From assembly GCA_963844565.1 (NCBI GenBank), contig CAWJON010000001.1, positions 434,001 to 498,000 of the forward strand: DNA of 64,000 nucleotides, read 5' to 3'. The notes under the pieces were generated by a model. The model was not told the DNA's origin. It made no database searches and was given only the letters and a program-made list of their open reading frames with translations. A program made the translations under genes and the position numbers. This stretch comes from JAFEDN01 sp963844565 (GTDB lineage Bacteria; Pseudomonadota; Gammaproteobacteria; Coxiellales; Coxiellaceae). Positions 1 through 9,357 of this stretch are shown one piece after another (the stretch's first letter is position 1; every line of letters starts with the position of its first letter).

Positions 1-2868
1 CCTAATATAGCAATACCCGTACCCATTGCTGAATTAACTGTCATTTTCACGAATGAAAAAGTTATTGCGGCAATTAAAAGAATTATTGATGAAAAAATAG
101 TAAATAGAAATGATTTTAATGAAGATAATTTTTACGGTGATATTATCAAAGCAGTGGTGGGAGACGGTTTTGATTTTCTTAATGTTACCATAAATGAAAC
201 TTTCAAAAAATCAATAATTGAACTTATTAAAAATAATAGCGATTTAAAGGCGCATTTTAAAAAATATCGATTAACCAGATTAGATAGTCGTTATTATTTT
301 ACCAAGCTTTTTCAAGTAAAATATGATGCAGAAAACAGAAAATTCTTATATGCTGAAGAAAAGGTACTTAAAGAAAAAGAAAAGATACTCAATTTTTTTA
401 CGCAGAGCGTTTTGAAAGAAATTAAAACTGAGGGTGCGAAAAGAATTATTGACATTTTTAGTGATGTCGATAATGCGCGCAAAAATGAAATTTTAACTGC
501 TGGTGAATTATATGCTAAGTTATGGCAAGTTTTTTCTCCTCATGTCCATCGAGCCTGCGCCGATACGTTATTCCCAGAAAAATATGATGTGATTAATGAC
601 GAGATTGTAATTGAATTTTCCGGCTTTTTGAAAAGTCAATTCTATTCACAAGGGATGGTTGAGATATTGTTCGAACTAATCCGTCATTGGCCCTCGGTTG
701 AACCTGAAATTCTAGATGAAGACCGTCAAGGAAGTGGAGCGAATTTTTTCCTTCGCCGATCAATACGGACATTTTCAGCTAGATCTTTATTACCTATTGT
801 TGAATCAAAAGAATCGCAACCAAGAAAAACTAAATGGTACGCATCTGCCGACTTGGAAAGTAGTGTTCTCTACAATTTAATGCAGGGTTTGGATCATCAA
901 GCAAAATTAATTATTCAGCAAAAGCTAACGATTGAACAAGAAACACAATCATTAACTGGACTTTTAGAAAAAGTTAAAAATTTATTTCAAAAAAGAACTT
1001 CGAAAGACAATATCTTTTATAGAGATTATGTTATTGATAAGGGGTTTTTATTTTTAGATTTTGCCATAAAATCCGTTGAAGAAAAATCAAGTAAGGAGCA
1101 CTCAATTACTAGCGTTCTTAAGGAGGACTATATAACAAGTGGATTGGCTATCGGTGACGAGCTTACATTTGATACTTTCAAGAGAAAGAAACTACTACTT
1201 GAACGTCATAAAGAATTTGTGGCCACATTCCCCGACGAAATCAACGCGGTTACATCAACTAAACCTTTGACTATAACTAAACAATCTGACGAAGATAGCA
1301 AAGAAACTGGCGAAAACAAGCCATTTAACACTATTGAAGAAGAAGAAAAATATTGGCTAGATGATGCGAGAAAAAAATTTACAGAGAATATGAATATTTT
1401 CTTGTCAAAAGCTATTGAAAGTAAGCATGTACCTAAAGGAAGCTGTTGGGAAATTGCCTTTTTGGATCGTTTGCACCGTAGAAGGGAAAACGGAGTGACA
1501 GGCTTTATTGTCAAAGACAAAAAAATTACATTTACAATGCCATGTGATGAATCAAAGCTACCCTCAGACAAACATTACATCGAGACATTTTTCTATTCGA
1601 GAAATATTACAGTAGCGAACGACGAGAGAGACTTTTTTAAGTATTTTCCTCTTTTCGATGGGATCCTTGAAGAAAAAAATCTAGAAGACTTTATTGAAAA
1701 ACGAAAAAATACCGTTGCGCCTTATCTGTTATCCGTTGTTATAAACATGTCGAGCCTTCTATCTTTTGGAATTGATTTTTCTACAAAGTTAAAGCAGGCA
1801 ATTGAAAAAGAGGAAAAATCAGAAGGCGAAGAAAAAAATAGTGCCCAAATTTTTAAAGTAATTGCAGCAACATTTGAGGAAACGTTTAAAAGTAGTTTTA
1901 TGTCAACTGCTATTCCTGAAAAGAAAGAAGATAATTTGATAGGAAATGAAGAAGCTGAAGAAAATGAAGAGGGGGCTCCAACCTTTGAGAGTTTACAGTC
2001 AAGATTTGAGAGGGAATTGCCAAGAGTAAGTAGCGACTTACCGTTAGAAGAAGGACTCAAAATTAGTGATTTTTTGTCGGAATTTAAAAAATTTATTGAA
2101 GAGTTGACGCCGACAAAGGGAAACTTTGAAAAACTATTTTCATATTTTTCTCAGCTCTCACCTCAATTCTGCGAGAATGTATTTGAAAGTTTATTGATAC
2201 ATTTTCTTGCCGTATGGAAGAAAGCTGGTTATAAAGAATCGGACATAGTAGAACTTTCTGTGGTCGCTTATGCTGGATTTTTTCCTGATCTTCAAAACGA
2301 AAAGGCTTTGTTTGAATTGCTACTGAATTTTTTAGCCAAAGATGAAGAAGGATATAAGCTTATTCCTAAACTACATAGTAATATAATCCGCATCAGCGAT
2401 TTTAAAAAGCAAAACTTGCGAATTCCTCAAAATGATAATGAATATATTGCTCATTTAAATGCGCTTAGTAACAAGACGTTCTTTTTCAACGAAATTGAGG
2501 GGCTTTTAATTTATCAAGCTTGGAAGCAGAATAAAATTATGAAGGATGTACTCCCCACTTTACGTACTTCAAGCCTTTTTGATGCCGATAAGATTTATAA
2601 TTTTTTATGCGCAGATGTTCCATCCTCCTCTGGTTTAACAATAACTAAACAAGATTTCTTGGGTCGCTATGTTTTTCGAAAACCGCTTCCAATTGCACCC
2701 ACCCCTAAAAAACAAGTCCCGGGGACGCCTAAGCTAGTCCCAAGAACGCCAGTCTCAGCTAATCATCAGGCGTTTGTAACAAATATGAGTTCAAGCTCTT
2801 CCACCAGCTCAAGTTCAACATCTTCTAGTTCTAGTTCTAGTTCTAGTTCTACTTTGAGCTCAAGTTGA
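1..2868 (+). CDS. Large hypothetical protein, 5' end outside the window; possible secreted effector
   Basis: The reading frame is open from the first base of the window, so the GTG at 154 is probably internal and the protein has at least 955 residues here. I recognise no domain. Most of it is hydrophilic and rich in Lys, Glu, Phe and Ile, with no clear membrane segment, and it looks helical. Near the C-terminus a Pro/Lys/Thr stretch (PTPKKQVPGTPK and PRTP) leads into a tract made almost only of Ser with a few Thr. The short string LTITKQ occurs twice, near residues 370 and 830 counted from the GTG. Its stop overlaps the stop of the convergent next gene by 9 bases. Large lineage-specific proteins with polar C-termini are common among Dot/Icm substrates in Legionellales, but that role is only an inference. 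No function can be assigned. Confidence 0.8.
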   Translation, partial: PNIAIPVPIAELTVIFTNEKVIAAIKRIIDEKIVNRNDFNEDNFYGDIIKAVVGDGFDFLNVTINETFKKSIIELIKNNSDLKAHFKKYRLTRLDSRYYFTKLFQVKYDAENRKFLYAEEKVLKEKEKILNFFTQSVLKEIKTEGAKRIIDIFSDVDNARKNEILTAGELYAKLWQVFSPHVHRACADTLFPEKYDVINDEIVIEFSGFLKSQFYSQGMVEILFELIRHWPSVEPEILDEDRQGSGANFFLRRSIRTFSARSLLPIVESKESQPRKTKWYASADLESSVLYNLMQGLDHQAKLIIQQKLTIEQETQSLTGLLEKVKNLFQKRTSKDNIFYRDYVIDKGFLFLDFAIKSVEEKSSKEHSITSVLKEDYITSGLAIGDELTFDTFKRKKLLLERHKEFVATFPDEINAVTSTKPLTITKQSDEDSKETGENKPFNTIEEEEKYWLDDARKKFTENMNIFLSKAIESKHVPKGSCWEIAFLDRLHRRRENGVTGFIVKDKKITFTMPCDESKLPSDKHYIETFFYSRNITVANDERDFFKYFPLFDGILEEKNLEDFIEKRKNTVAPYLLSVVINMSSLLSFGIDFSTKLKQAIEKEEKSEGEEKNSAQIFKVIAATFEETFKSSFMSTAIPEKKEDNLIGNEEAEENEEGAPTFESLQSRFERELPRVSSDLPLEEGLKISDFLSEFKKFIEELTPTKGNFEKLFSYFSQLSPQFCENVFESLLIHFLAVWKKAGYKESDIVELSVVAYAGFFPDLQNEKALFELLLNFLAKDEEGYKLIPKLHSNIIRISDFKKQNLRIPQNDNEYIAHLNALSNKTFFFNEIEGLLIYQAWKQNKIMKDVLPTLRTSSLFDADKIYNFLCADVPSSSGLTITKQDFLGRYVFRKPLPIAPTPKKQVPGTPKLVPRTPVSANHQAFVTNMSSSSSTSSSSTSSSSSSSSSSTLSSS
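2824..2850 (+). repeat. Hexanucleotide microsatellite TCTAGT in coding sequence
   Basis: Four perfect TCTAGT units plus a half unit encode alternating Ser codons in the polyserine tail of the preceding gene. The flanking Ser codons are more varied. A change in copy number would lengthen or shorten the tail by two residues per unit and would not shift the frame. Confidence 0.85.
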
Positions 2869-5310
2869 ACTTAACTTCCTGAATGAGGGTTCAGATTTGG
2901 ATCTGTTTAAAGTTGAACGAATGCTAAATGTAGAAATATAATCGTTCGATATTTTAGTAGGCTTCTTAGACTCCACATTCTCTTGAATTGTCTGTATTTC
3001 TAAATTTTTTTCTGCGAGTTGTTTTTCCAGTTGTTTTATTTTTTTTAACGCTGCGGATAATTCCATTTTTATCTGTTGATTTTGTAAAGACAGTGGGGAG
3101 ATAGGCAAAATCCCAAGCCATCTGATCGACTTGCCAAGATTGCGATAATCTTTTTCGTAATCACTCGCCCAGCGCAGGGGCAAGTTGGTTTGAAAAGCTA
3201 TATCGGAAGATGTTTTGCAATAAAAATATTGTTGTAACTTTGCCTCGAAAAAAACAATAGGGCTTTGTCGGCAAACCACATTGGTAGTTTCATAACGATA
3301 CAAAGGCATATTTTCAGTAGATTTAGACTCGCGAAAAGCCAAAAGCGGACTATCTGCTTTTGGTTTTATGGGTGAGTCGTCTGCGGTATTATGTAAGCTG
3401 CAATACATCACTAAATGTTCAGCCAGCTTTTGTAAATTTTTTAAATCGGCAACTGCTTTAATTTCTTTTTTGTTGAGGCAAAACGCTAATCTAATGACCA
3501 TCGCTTCTGCAAATACGTCTATAGCTAAGGGATGAAATTTGCTAATGAGAAGTTGAAAACTACAAGCAGTTAATTCGACAATGTGTTCGATTAAGATCGC
3601 GGCTTCGCTAATTGTGTGTAGATCATGCGTAACAATCTGTGCCTGTGCGATTTTTTGTTTTTTAATAAACCACTTTGACGATTCTCCAATAATGGTTCCG
3701 ATAAAGGGAATAGGTATAAATTGAGTTGCTAAGAAAGTAACACTGCTTAAAACTACTTGCGTAAATAAATTAAACTTTGGATCTGCCAACTGACGAGCAA
3801 TGGCGATATTTTTAATTATGAAATCAGAAAGATATAAGTTCAGGGCTTTTTTAAATAAATCAATTTTTTCGTACTCTGATTTGGAAAAATGAAAATTCTC
3901 AACGAATATAGTCTTTTGTTTCTCTTCTTTTTCGGCTAACTTTTCTAAGTGAAGAGAAAGTTTGGCCAGTTCAATTTCATTTTCTTGCAAAGCTAACAAA
4001 AAATCATTTTTAGATGGCCAATTTGAATTTTTTTCTTCGGTATCAGTTGTTGTAATCAATTCTTCTTCAATATGACTTAAAAATGTTTCGTGCTGAGATT
4101 TTTTTTCGGCAATTTGTGTCTTGAAATCATCAGTTTCTTTGCTTTCTTTTAATCTAATTGAAAATGTTGCATTCTGAGCGATCGCATCTTGAGTCATGGT
4201 TAAGTCGGGTGAAGAAATTTCTAGTTTTTTTACCTCTTGTGAAAAATTATTTGTGATAACAGGATCGAGTTTTAAATTTTTAATCTCGGGCTCACATATG
4301 GTTTCAGAAACTAAACCTTCCTTGTCTATTTTATGAATTTCTTTTTTTTCATCTTTTGCTTCTGATGTCGTTTTACTCATGGAATATAGATTTTCTTCCC
4401 ACTCAAGTTTGCGTATTTTTTTGGTAGATGGTGTTTCTATATATGTAGAGCGTTCTTGAAAGATTATTTTTAATGCATAAAGATCTGGTTTTTGGGTTAA
4501 TTTTTCAACTTGAATCATTAGTTTCGGGCTAATGACCTCACATGCGTCCAACAGACAATAAATAGTTTTATAGAAAATTGGAGAGCGATAAACCTTAGCA
4601 TGAGGATGTCTTCGAGATTCTCTATTATTTTCTCGTTTTGATGAAAAAACGGCGGTAAGATAATCATCTACTGCTTGTGGTATATTCTTTAAAATACACG
4701 CGAGGACTTTATTCACACCATCATGTTGATGCGATTTAGGTGTTAAATCCAATGCGCTCATTAACAGAAAACCGTGCAGTAATTCGCTAAGATCGTTTTC
4801 GTAACCCCGCCGGTTTAATTCTTTTAAAACTTCTGTTGCAAAATGAGATTCTGTGCAAATTATACTTATAAAATAGTAAATACGAGCAAAATCGTGTTTA
4901 ATAATATTTGCCCAGATGAAACCTGACGCCGAACTCAGGCTTCTGCTTATGTCCTGGTAAAACATGGCAAAAAACGCAGAACTACTTTCTTGATAGTCTT
5001 GAATTGACTCATCTGCAATTTTTCGCATATTGCTAAAACTGTCGGTAATAAAATTTACATATTTTAAAAGATTTTTTTCATAAATGGGTAGCTTGGCTTC
5101 TTTAAGTCTAGTTGCTAAGTCAGAATTTTTAGTAAGCTCTCCTGCGTTTGTACGTTCATTTGTCTTATCAATTAAAATTTTTACAGAAGCTAAGTAGACG
5201 ATGTCTTGCCCGTTTTTCACACCTAAAACTTCTAAAAGAGATTTAGTAGCGGCACTAACCTTTTCCCAAGCAAATAAATCAAGTAAATCTGAATTAAAAA
5301 TTTCTTTCAT
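2860..5310 (-). CDS. Large hypothetical protein with a hydrophobic segment, coiled coil and Ser-rich C-terminus; possible effector
   Basis: 816 residues with no recognised domain. Residues about 1-300 look alpha-helical. Residues about 300-480 are charged and low in complexity, with many Lys, Glu, Ser and Thr. A hydrophobic stretch at about 514-545, with Pro and Gly in the middle (FIPIPFIG), could be a membrane hairpin. A heptad-like coiled coil covers about 735-778 (KKIKQLEKQLAEKNLEIQ). The last 30 residues are basic and Ser-rich and contain RSKSEP at 803-808. There is no signal peptide. The gene faces the preceding large unknown gene and overlaps it by 9 bases. Size, low-complexity regions and the C-terminal tail suggest a type IV secretion substrate, which is inference only. 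Confidence 0.75.
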   Translation of the reverse strand: MKEIFNSDLLDLFAWEKVSAATKSLLEVLGVKNGQDIVYLASVKILIDKTNERTNAGELTKNSDLATRLKEAKLPIYEKNLLKYVNFITDSFSNMRKIADESIQDYQESSSAFFAMFYQDISRSLSSASGFIWANIIKHDFARIYYFISIICTESHFATEVLKELNRRGYENDLSELLHGFLLMSALDLTPKSHQHDGVNKVLACILKNIPQAVDDYLTAVFSSKRENNRESRRHPHAKVYRSPIFYKTIYCLLDACEVISPKLMIQVEKLTQKPDLYALKIIFQERSTYIETPSTKKIRKLEWEENLYSMSKTTSEAKDEKKEIHKIDKEGLVSETICEPEIKNLKLDPVITNNFSQEVKKLEISSPDLTMTQDAIAQNATFSIRLKESKETDDFKTQIAEKKSQHETFLSHIEEELITTTDTEEKNSNWPSKNDFLLALQENEIELAKLSLHLEKLAEKEEKQKTIFVENFHFSKSEYEKIDLFKKALNLYLSDFIIKNIAIARQLADPKFNLFTQVVLSSVTFLATQFIPIPFIGTIIGESSKWFIKKQKIAQAQIVTHDLHTISEAAILIEHIVELTACSFQLLISKFHPLAIDVFAEAMVIRLAFCLNKKEIKAVADLKNLQKLAEHLVMYCSLHNTADDSPIKPKADSPLLAFRESKSTENMPLYRYETTNVVCRQSPIVFFEAKLQQYFYCKTSSDIAFQTNLPLRWASDYEKDYRNLGKSIRWLGILPISPLSLQNQQIKMELSAALKKIKQLEKQLAEKNLEIQTIQENVESKKPTKISNDYISTFSIRSTLNRSKSEPSFRKLSST

Positions 5311-5365
5311 AACCCAAGCTCCATTTTTATCAGAAAAAATATTAAATCAATTTGCTCAACATGGC

Positions 5366-6536
5366 TTAAAGCAGATTTCCAATTGGCGTCTGTAAAAATT
5401 CATCTAAGGGTAATCCGTGATTGCCGATTTGAATGATTTTTTGAGGGTGATGCAACTTAGCAAATGCTTCTACCCCCGGCAATGAATGTTGGCGATTGCC
5501 GCTTTTTACTTCGATTGCTGTCATTTTTTTCCCCTGACTTAATACATAATCTACCTCGGCATGGCCTTCACGCCAGTAGTTAATTTGAATAGTCGTTGCT
5601 ACTGCTTGGTTACAAAGATAAGCGCCAACGCAGGATTCAAACAGTCGTCCCCAAACGCTGGTGTTGGCTCGAGTTTCTCTAAAATCACTTTCTAAAAAAG
5701 CTGAGATTAATGCCGTGTTTAATACGGTTAATTTAGGACTGGAGGCCCGCAATCGTACTTTCCCTAATGTATATTTTTGTAAACCAGTTACTAAACCAGC
5801 AGCTTGAAGCAGTTCTAAATAATGAGCAAGAGTGGTGGTGTTGCCTGCATCATCTAATTGTACCAACATTTTTTGGTAGGATAAAATTTGTCCTGAATAA
5901 TCACAGCTTAATTTGAATAATTGACGCAGTAGAGCGGGTTTATCAATGCGGGTCATTGATAAAATATCTCTGGATAAAGCAGTTTCGATTAATGAATCGA
6001 TGATATATCTTTTCCAGCGAACTTCGTCATTAATAAACTCCGCAGACCCTGGATATCCACCGAAATATATATACTGATCAAGATTAAATCCAAATGCCTC
6101 TTTCATTTCAGCATATGTCCAGTGACGTATCGGGATGATTTCAAATCGACCGGCTAAACTATCGGCCAATCCTTTTTGCATAAGCCACGGAGCAGATCCT
6201 AATAAGATGACATTTAGAGAGCGGTTTGCGAAACGGTCCTCATCCCAATATTGTTTAACGCGGGCTGACCAATTTGGAAGTTTCTGTCAGCAATTTTCGG
6301 CTTCGCCGAGAATTGCTTTCTGGTTTATATCCTGCGCTCGGCGGAGCCGATGCTCGGAGTCAAGGGGGAGACGCTCCGCTTTCTCCCCCTTTGATCCCCC
6401 ATCGGGTAAGGAATTTTTGCAATTGACGTGTCAGTGTAGTTTTTCCGACTTGCCGGGGGCCGGATAATACCTGAATTAACGCCTGCGTAGTTTCGATTCT
6501 AGCCAATATAGTTTTTAAAATTTCTCGTTTAAACAT
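5366..6536 (-). pseudogene. AAA+ ATPase of the DUF4143 type, broken by a repeat inserted between Walker A and Walker B
   Basis: The N-terminal piece starts at the ATG at 6536 (MFKREILKTIL) and holds the Walker A motif GPRQVGKTT, then runs into repeat DNA. Beyond the repeat the frame resumes at IQKLPNWS, the end of a Walker B region, without its own start. It continues through GSAPWLM, SLAGRFE and the DUF4143 half to the nuclease-like HAEVDY and AIEVKSG motifs near the end. About 35-40 codons that should join Walker A to Walker B are missing and replaced by about 133 bp of dispersed repeat. Intact relatives have about 380-450 residues. The downstream piece can be read from an internal ATG at 6181 but would lack the ATP site. 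Non-functional as an ATPase as sequenced. Confidence 0.85.
6286..6418 (-). repeat. Dispersed repeat R1, copy A, inserted in the ATPase pseudogene
   Basis: About 133 bp. Its reverse complement matches 39820-39962 almost base for base. It contains a hairpin built from AGCAATT and a TCGGC-TTC-GCCGA core, a second stem (GCTCGGC / GCCGATGC) and the string GCGCAGGATATAAACCAG. Both junctions can be placed within a few bases because the interrupted ATPase frame resumes on each side. It encodes no protein. Confidence 0.85.
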
Positions 6537-6786
6537 AATGTTACAACCAATTTTTATATTACTCAATATATTGAGTAATTTCAAGAGCGGCGGTAAGCGG
6601 CAGTTTTAGAGGTTAATGGGTGACACCGTGGTTTGATACCGCAAAATATTTTTAAATTTAAAAGGAGCTCAAAATAATTGATCTAATTTATAACCATAAA
6701 AATTATTTTCAGGGTGTACTTTCAACCATGGATATGCTAAAATTGCCTGTAATTACAACCATTAATTTATAACTATTTGATATTAA

Positions 6787-8130
6787 ATGAAAAGAATTAT
6801 ATTGCAAAATCTATACGAATGGCGATTTTCTCCAATTAGAAAACCACTCTTAATTCGGGGAGCTAGGCAGGTAGGCAAAACGTATGTGGTGCGAGAATTT
6901 GGTAAAAATTTTGAGCAGTTCGTTGAAGTTAATTTTGAAAAAAATCCAGAAGCGATTAAAATTTTTGAACGTGATTTAGATCCTGTGCGTATTGCCAGAG
7001 ACTTAAGTATCATGTTTCATACATTAATTAAGCCTAGCCAGGCGTTGTTATTTTTTGATGAGATTCAACAAGCGCCTCAAGCAATTACCGCATTGCGTTA
7101 TTTCCATGAAGAACTTCCCGAGCTACATGTCATCGCTGCTGGATCGTTGGTTGATTTTGCGATTGAAAAAGTGGGGATTCCAGTAGGGCGTATTAATTAT
7201 TTATTTATGTTTCCAATGAGTTTTCTTGAGTTTTTATATGCCAGGGGATATCCGCAATTAGCAGTTGAAATTGTGCAACACACGCCTGATCAATTAATGA
7301 ATTCAGCATTGCACACGCTGGCCATGGATTTACTGGGTGAATATTTGGCAATAGGCGGCATGCCTGATGTGGTTTACCATTGGATAAAAAAACACGATAT
7401 TTTTTCCTGCGCGGAAATTCTGCAAAATATAAGTCAGGTTTATCAAGACGATTTTGCTAAATATGCTAAAAAACACGAAATCAAATACCTTGATCTTATT
7501 TTTAAAAAGTTTCCTCTTTTAATTTCACAATCTTTTAAATATAGTTTACTGGCGACAGAATACCGTAAACGCGAATTAGAACCCGCATTAGAATTATTAG
7601 AAAAAGCCCAAATTATACATCGTGTCTTTCACAATAATGCACAAGGATTTCCATTGGCTGCTGGAATGAATCTTGAACAATTTAAATTGATTCCAGTAGA
7701 TATTGGCCTAAATCAAGCCATTTTGGGTTTGGATTTATCACAATGGTTTTTAAATCCTTCTATGGAAATGATCAACAAAGGACAAATTAGCGAAGCTTAT
7801 GTAGGTCAAGAATTATTAGCATATGCGAACGCTCAACAAAAACAACAATTATCTTATTGGCGTCGGGAAAAATCGAATAGTCATGCTGAAGTGGATTATG
7901 TAGTCACAATTGATAATCAAATCATTCCTCTGGAAGTAAAAAGTGGTAAAGGGACCAGCTTGCAGAGCATGCATGTATTTTTAAAAGAACATCAACATAT
8001 CCCTTATGGTATTCGTTTTTCAACACATAATTATTCAATTTTCGATCACGTACATTCCTACCCACTCTATGCAGTTGCCGCTATTAGCGGAGATAAAACC
8101 AAGTTATTGCAGTTTCTACAACAGTTTTGA
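6787..8130 (+). CDS. AAA+ ATPase with C-terminal DUF4143 domain
   Basis: 447 residues, full length for the family. Walker A is GARQVGKT at 25-32. Walker B is LLFFDEIQQ at about 88-96, followed by the sensor-like HVIAAGSLVDF. The C-terminal half has the PD-(D/E)XK-like pair HAEVDYVV and PLEVKSG. Proteins of this family are common in bacteria and archaea, usually uncharacterised, and often lie in accessory DNA next to toxin-antitoxin genes, as here. The ATG at 6787 follows an AT-rich leader with no clear Shine-Dalgarno. It is a different subtype from the broken ATPase just upstream, so the two are not a simple tandem duplication. The last 67 bp of this region of the gene recur at 9144-9210. Confidence 0.85.
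   Translation: MKRIILQNLYEWRFSPIRKPLLIRGARQVGKTYVVREFGKNFEQFVEVNFEKNPEAIKIFERDLDPVRIARDLSIMFHTLIKPSQALLFFDEIQQAPQAITALRYFHEELPELHVIAAGSLVDFAIEKVGIPVGRINYLFMFPMSFLEFLYARGYPQLAVEIVQHTPDQLMNSALHTLAMDLLGEYLAIGGMPDVVYHWIKKHDIFSCAEILQNISQVYQDDFAKYAKKHEIKYLDLIFKKFPLLISQSFKYSLLATEYRKRELEPALELLEKAQIIHRVFHNNAQGFPLAAGMNLEQFKLIPVDIGLNQAILGLDLSQWFLNPSMEMINKGQISEAYVGQELLAYANAQQKQQLSYWRREKSNSHAEVDYVVTIDNQIIPLEVKSGKGTSLQSMHVFLKEHQHIPYGIRFSTHNYSIFDHVHSYPLYAVAAISGDKTKLLQFLQQF
8034..8100 (+). repeat. 67-bp direct repeat, left copy, within the 3' end of the ATPase gene
   Basis: This stretch near the end of the ATPase gene matches 9144-9210 with two mismatches in 67 bases. The two copies lie about 1.1 kb apart in the same orientation and bracket the toxin-antitoxin pair. 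Confidence 0.9.
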
Positions 8131-8342
8131 TTTGAAGCAGCGGTGTCAAAGGCAACAAGATTTAAAAAAACGTCTTCAATTAGGCGCTTGTATCAAAAAA
8201 GATTATCATGCCTGGCATTTACCTGCCTTGCCGATTAATAATATGGAGGTTCGACATTGATACCGTGTGCTGCTTTAATTAAGGCTTGATTTTTTTAAAT
8301 AATAGGGCTATAATTTTAAAAAATATGGCTATATTAGGATAA

Positions 8343-8612
8343 ATGAATATGCACGTTCCAATACATGAATTTAAAAATCACTTATCTCAATATTTACAAC
8401 GCCTTAAGCGAGGCGAACTCATTATTATTACTTCTCATCATAAGCCCATTGCTAAATTGGTAGCTATTCCTCAAGAATTGGGAACAGAAGTCAATGAGTT
8501 ATTACAGCTTGAAGGAATCAGCTGGAATGGTAAAAAACCAACAGGTGGGAAAAATCGTCCAAAGATTATCGGTAAGACCATTGCAGATTACATTATTGAG
8601 GATCGTCGATGA
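8343..8612 (+). CDS. Type II antitoxin, Phd/YefM family
   Basis: 89 residues. The N-terminal half has the usual Phd/YefM pattern, with a helix (HEFKNHLSQYLQRLKRGE) followed by the strand IIITSHHKPIAKLVAI, which forms the DNA-binding fold. The C-terminal tail (about 60-89) is polar and would wrap the toxin. ATGs at 8343 and 8349 are both possible; AGGA at 8336-8339 is spaced better for the second. The stop overlaps the toxin start as ATGA, so the pair is translationally coupled. Antitoxins of this type normally repress their own operon together with the toxin. No palindromic operator was obvious in the short AT-rich leader. Confidence 0.88.
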   Translation: MNMHVPIHEFKNHLSQYLQRLKRGELIIITSHHKPIAKLVAIPQELGTEVNELLQLEGISWNGKKPTGGKNRPKIIGKTIADYIIEDRR

Positions 8613-9049
8613 TTCTTTATTTAGATACATCCGCTTTAGTTAAAGCCTATGTCACCGAGGCCTTTAGTAACGAAATACTGAAAGAGATTGAAGAAGCTAA
8701 AGTAATAGCGAGTAACCCCATCGCGTATGTAGAAGCACATGCAGCTTTTTCAAGAGTCAGACGTGAAAATAAAATAACTGAGCAAGAATTCGGAGTAATC
8801 AAAATAAATTTTCGTAATGATTGGCAAAATTATTTACTTTTCCAAAATACATCTGCATTACTCAATCATGCTGCCAATTTAGCAGAAATGTTATCATTAC
8901 GAGTCTACGATAGCGTTCATCTTGCTGCCGCCGATTTATTAGCAAAACAATCTAAACAACCTGTAAAATTCGCTTGCTTTGATCACCATCTTAATAAAGC
9001 TGCAAATATACTTGGTTTGTCATTATTAGAGCTCAATGAAACCGTATAA
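8609..9049 (+). CDS. vapC: PIN-domain ribonuclease toxin (VapC-like)
   Basis: 146 residues, the usual length for VapC. The acidic residues expected to bind Mg2+ are present: Asp6 in LYLDTSALVK, Glu42 in AYVEAHAAF, Asp101 in VYDSVHLAAA and Asp125 in FACFDHHL. VapC toxins cut specific RNAs, often tRNA, when released from their antitoxin. The start overlaps the antitoxin stop by four bases. The pairing is a Phd/YefM-type antitoxin with a PIN toxin, a common hybrid. It looks intact. Confidence 0.9.
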   Translation: MILYLDTSALVKAYVTEAFSNEILKEIEEAKVIASNPIAYVEAHAAFSRVRRENKITEQEFGVIKINFRNDWQNYLLFQNTSALLNHAANLAEMLSLRVYDSVHLAAADLLAKQSKQPVKFACFDHHLNKAANILGLSLLELNETV

Positions 9050-9143
9050 TCATATATTAAACACAAACCCTCAGGGCTTCACATACGAAGTGGCTATTGA
9101 AATTAAATCCTTCGGTAAAAATTAGATCTATCATTTTTTGTAG

Positions 9144-9210
9144 TTCAATTTTCGATCACGTGCATTCCTACCCACTCTATGCAGTTGCAGCTATTAGCGG
9201 AGATAAAACC
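9144..9210 (+). repeat. 67-bp direct repeat, right copy (remnant of the ATPase 3' end)
   Basis: Matches 8034-8100 with two mismatches. The bases before it (9050-9143) and after it (9211-9300) hold no gene that I can see, so this is a detached fragment of the ATPase gene downstream of vapC. Confidence 0.9.
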
Positions 9211-9280
9211 TCTATAAGAGCAAAAAAAGCAGGCTGCCGAATAATTTAAACATTTGTTTGTTATTTATACAAAATAACGC

Positions 9281-9309
9281 TTCCCTTTTGTCCAAAAATT
9301 CGTTACAAT
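9281..9309 (+). promoter_or_regulatory. Possible sigma-70 promoter of the pil-like operon
   Basis: A good -10 hexamer TACAAT at 9304-9309 lies 17 bases after a weak -35 candidate TTCCCT at 9281-9286, about 50 bases before the first gene of the operon. The -35 matches consensus poorly, so this is tentative. Confidence 0.3.
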
Positions 9310-9357
9310 CGTCAAATTAATTGGTAATCATCTATATTGCTGCAAGCAGGTTTTATT

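Noticed and set aside
8131..8260. Frame downstream of the ATPase ending LPINNMEVRH
   Set aside because: It begins inside the ATPase gene in another frame and has no start of its own; it may be a remnant but nothing identifies it.
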